The notes beneath the pieces were generated by a model. It did no database searches. It saw only the letters and a list, made by a program, of their open reading frames with translations, and was not told where the DNA came from. A stretch of DNA of 64,000 nucleotides, from contig NZ_QKAP01000092.1 of NCBI RefSeq assembly GCF_003247215.1, forward strand, positions 1 to 64,000. Reading direction: 5' to 3'. Below are positions 62,565 through 64,000 of the stretch, in pieces (the stretch's first letter is position 1; the number at the start of each line of letters is the position of its first letter). The DNA is from Malonomonas rubra (GTDB lineage Bacteria > Desulfobacterota > Desulfuromonadia > Desulfuromonadales > Geopsychrobacteraceae). The translations under genes were made by a program, and so were the position numbers.

Positions 62565-64000
62565 TTAGAGGCCGAGCTTCTTGAAAAAGTCATTGCCTTT
62601 GTCGTCGACCAGAATGAATGCCGGGAAGTCTTCGACTTCGATCTTCCAAACTGCCTCCATTCCCAGTTCCGGGAAATCGATGCACTCAACCTTCTTGATG
62701 TTTTCTTCTGCCAGAACAGCAGCTGGACCACCAATCGAACCGAGGTAGAATCCGCCATGCTCTTTACATGCATCGGTGACCTGTTGGCTACGGTTGCCTT
62801 TGGCGATCATGACCATAGAACCGCCGTTGCTCTGGAGCAGACCGACATAAGAGTCCATACGACCAGCGGTGGTCGGACCGAAAGAGCCGGACGCTTTGCC
62901 TTTAGGGGTCTTGGCTGGACCTGCATAGTAGATCGGGTGGTTCTTCAGGTAGTCGGGAAGTGGTTTGCCGCTGTCAAGGATCTCTTTGAATTTGGCGTGC
63001 GCAATATCGCGCCCGACAACGATGGTGCCCTTGAGCAACAGCGGTGAGCCGACTTCTAGCTTGGTCAGATCGGCAAGGACTTCGCTCATCGGGCGATTGA
63101 GGTCGATCGGGGTTCCAGCGCTGTGCTTACCGCGATACTGCTCAGGAATCAGGCGACCCGGGTTGCGATCCATTTCTTCGATGAACAGGCCATCTTTGGT
63201 GATCTTGGCTTTGATGTTGCGGTCTGCCGAACAGGAGACAGCCATGCCGACCGGGCAGGACGCTCCGTGACGGGGCAGGCGGACAACGCGGACGTCGTGG
63301 GCGAAATACTTACCGCCGAACTGGGCGCCGATGCCGAGTTCCTGAGCTGCCTTCAGTAGTTTCGCTTCCAGTTCAAGGTCACGGAAAGCCTGACCATGTT
63401 CGTTGCCTTCGGTCGGCAGGCCGTCAAGTTCTTTGGCGGTTGCCATCTTTACAGCCTTCATACAGGCGTCAGCCGAGGTCCCACCGATGACAAAGGCGAT
63501 ATGGTAGGGCGGGCAAGCAGCTGTGCCGAGGTATTTCATCTTTGAAACCAGAAAATCGTAAAGCTTGTCAGGGGTTAGCAGAGCCTTGGTCTCCTGATAG
63601 AGCATGGTTTTGTTGGCACTGCCACCACCTTTGGCCATGAACAAGAACTTGTAGGCGTCACCTTCGGTGGCCATAATATCGATCTGCGCCGGCAGGTTGG
63701 TGCCGGTATTCTTTTCCTTATACATGTCGAGCGCGACAGTCTGGCTGTAGCGCAGGTTTTCTTCGGTGTATGTTTTGAAGACGCCTTCGGAGATCCGCTC
63801 GGCGTCGTTGCAGCCGGTCCAGACTTGCTGGCCTTTCTTGGCCAGAACGGTCGCTGTGCCGGTGTCTTGGCAGATTGGCAATTCGAAGTTAGCTGCGATT
63901 TCTGCGTTGCGCAAAAATGCCATGGCGACGCCCCGGTCATTCTGCGAAGCTTCCGGGTCGCTGAGGATTTTGGCGACTTGTTCATTGTGTTCCGGACGTA
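62565..64000 (-). CDS. class I fumarate hydratase (partial, continues past window end)
   Basis: [75 protein letters not shown]. Reading frame is open through position 64000. Confidence 0.95.
   Translation of the reverse strand, partial: RPEHNEQVAKILSDPEASQNDRGVAMAFLRNAEIAANFELPICQDTGTATVLAKKGQQVWTGCNDAERISEGVFKTYTEENLRYSQTVALDMYKEKNTGTNLPAQIDIMATEGDAYKFLFMAKGGGSANKTMLYQETKALLTPDKLYDFLVSKMKYLGTAACPPYHIAFVIGGTSADACMKAVKMATAKELDGLPTEGNEHGQAFRDLELEAKLLKAAQELGIGAQFGGKYFAHDVRVVRLPRHGASCPVGMAVSCSADRNIKAKITKDGLFIEEMDRNPGRLIPEQYRGKHSAGTPIDLNRPMSEVLADLTKLEVGSPLLLKGTIVVGRDIAHAKFKEILDSGKPLPDYLKNHPIYYAGPAKTPKGKASGSFGPTTAGRMDSYVGLLQSNGGSMVMIAKGNRSQQVTDACKEHGGFYLGSIGGPAAVLAEENIKKVECIDFPELGMEAVWKIEVEDFPAFILVDDKGNDFFKKLGL

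Overview
The window is a mostly ordinary, gene-dense bacterial chromosome segment. Protein types (multiheme cytochrome c, PxxKW Cys-rich protein, HDOD/GGDEF and GspE-N proteins, split MetH) suggest a Desulfuromonadales/Geobacter-like organism; this is inference, no search was run. About 45 intact protein genes can be supported, including purB, rluA, sulP, hypF, pfkA, lon, an M16 peptidase pair, lpxH, lrgAB-like genes, kefB-like, pgm/pmm, an Mla/MCE lipid-transport operon, split metH plus rubredoxin and metF, miaB, a RimK/retropepsin-like/aspartoacylase-like cluster, cfa, a DEAD-box helicase, an RND exporter, an ACP-FAAL-PlsC fusion and a class I fumarase. Items not explained by the ORF track: (1) a decayed IS1595-like element (about 23814-24890) with imperfect terminal inverted repeats, a candidate 8-bp target duplication touching the kefB-like start codon, and a 10-bp hairpin next to the transposase ATG; (2) a CheW/CheV N-terminal remnant with an in-frame stop; (3) a frameshifted remnant of a small secreted Cys/His protein between rubredoxin and metF; (4) a 52-aa rubredoxin and a 44-aa membrane ORF too short for the ORF track; (5) two diguanylate cyclases with I-sites plus an ATPase-less MshEN-GAF candidate c-di-GMP effector. 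No CRISPR array, rRNA or tRNA was recognised. No wholly new defence or mobile system is claimed.
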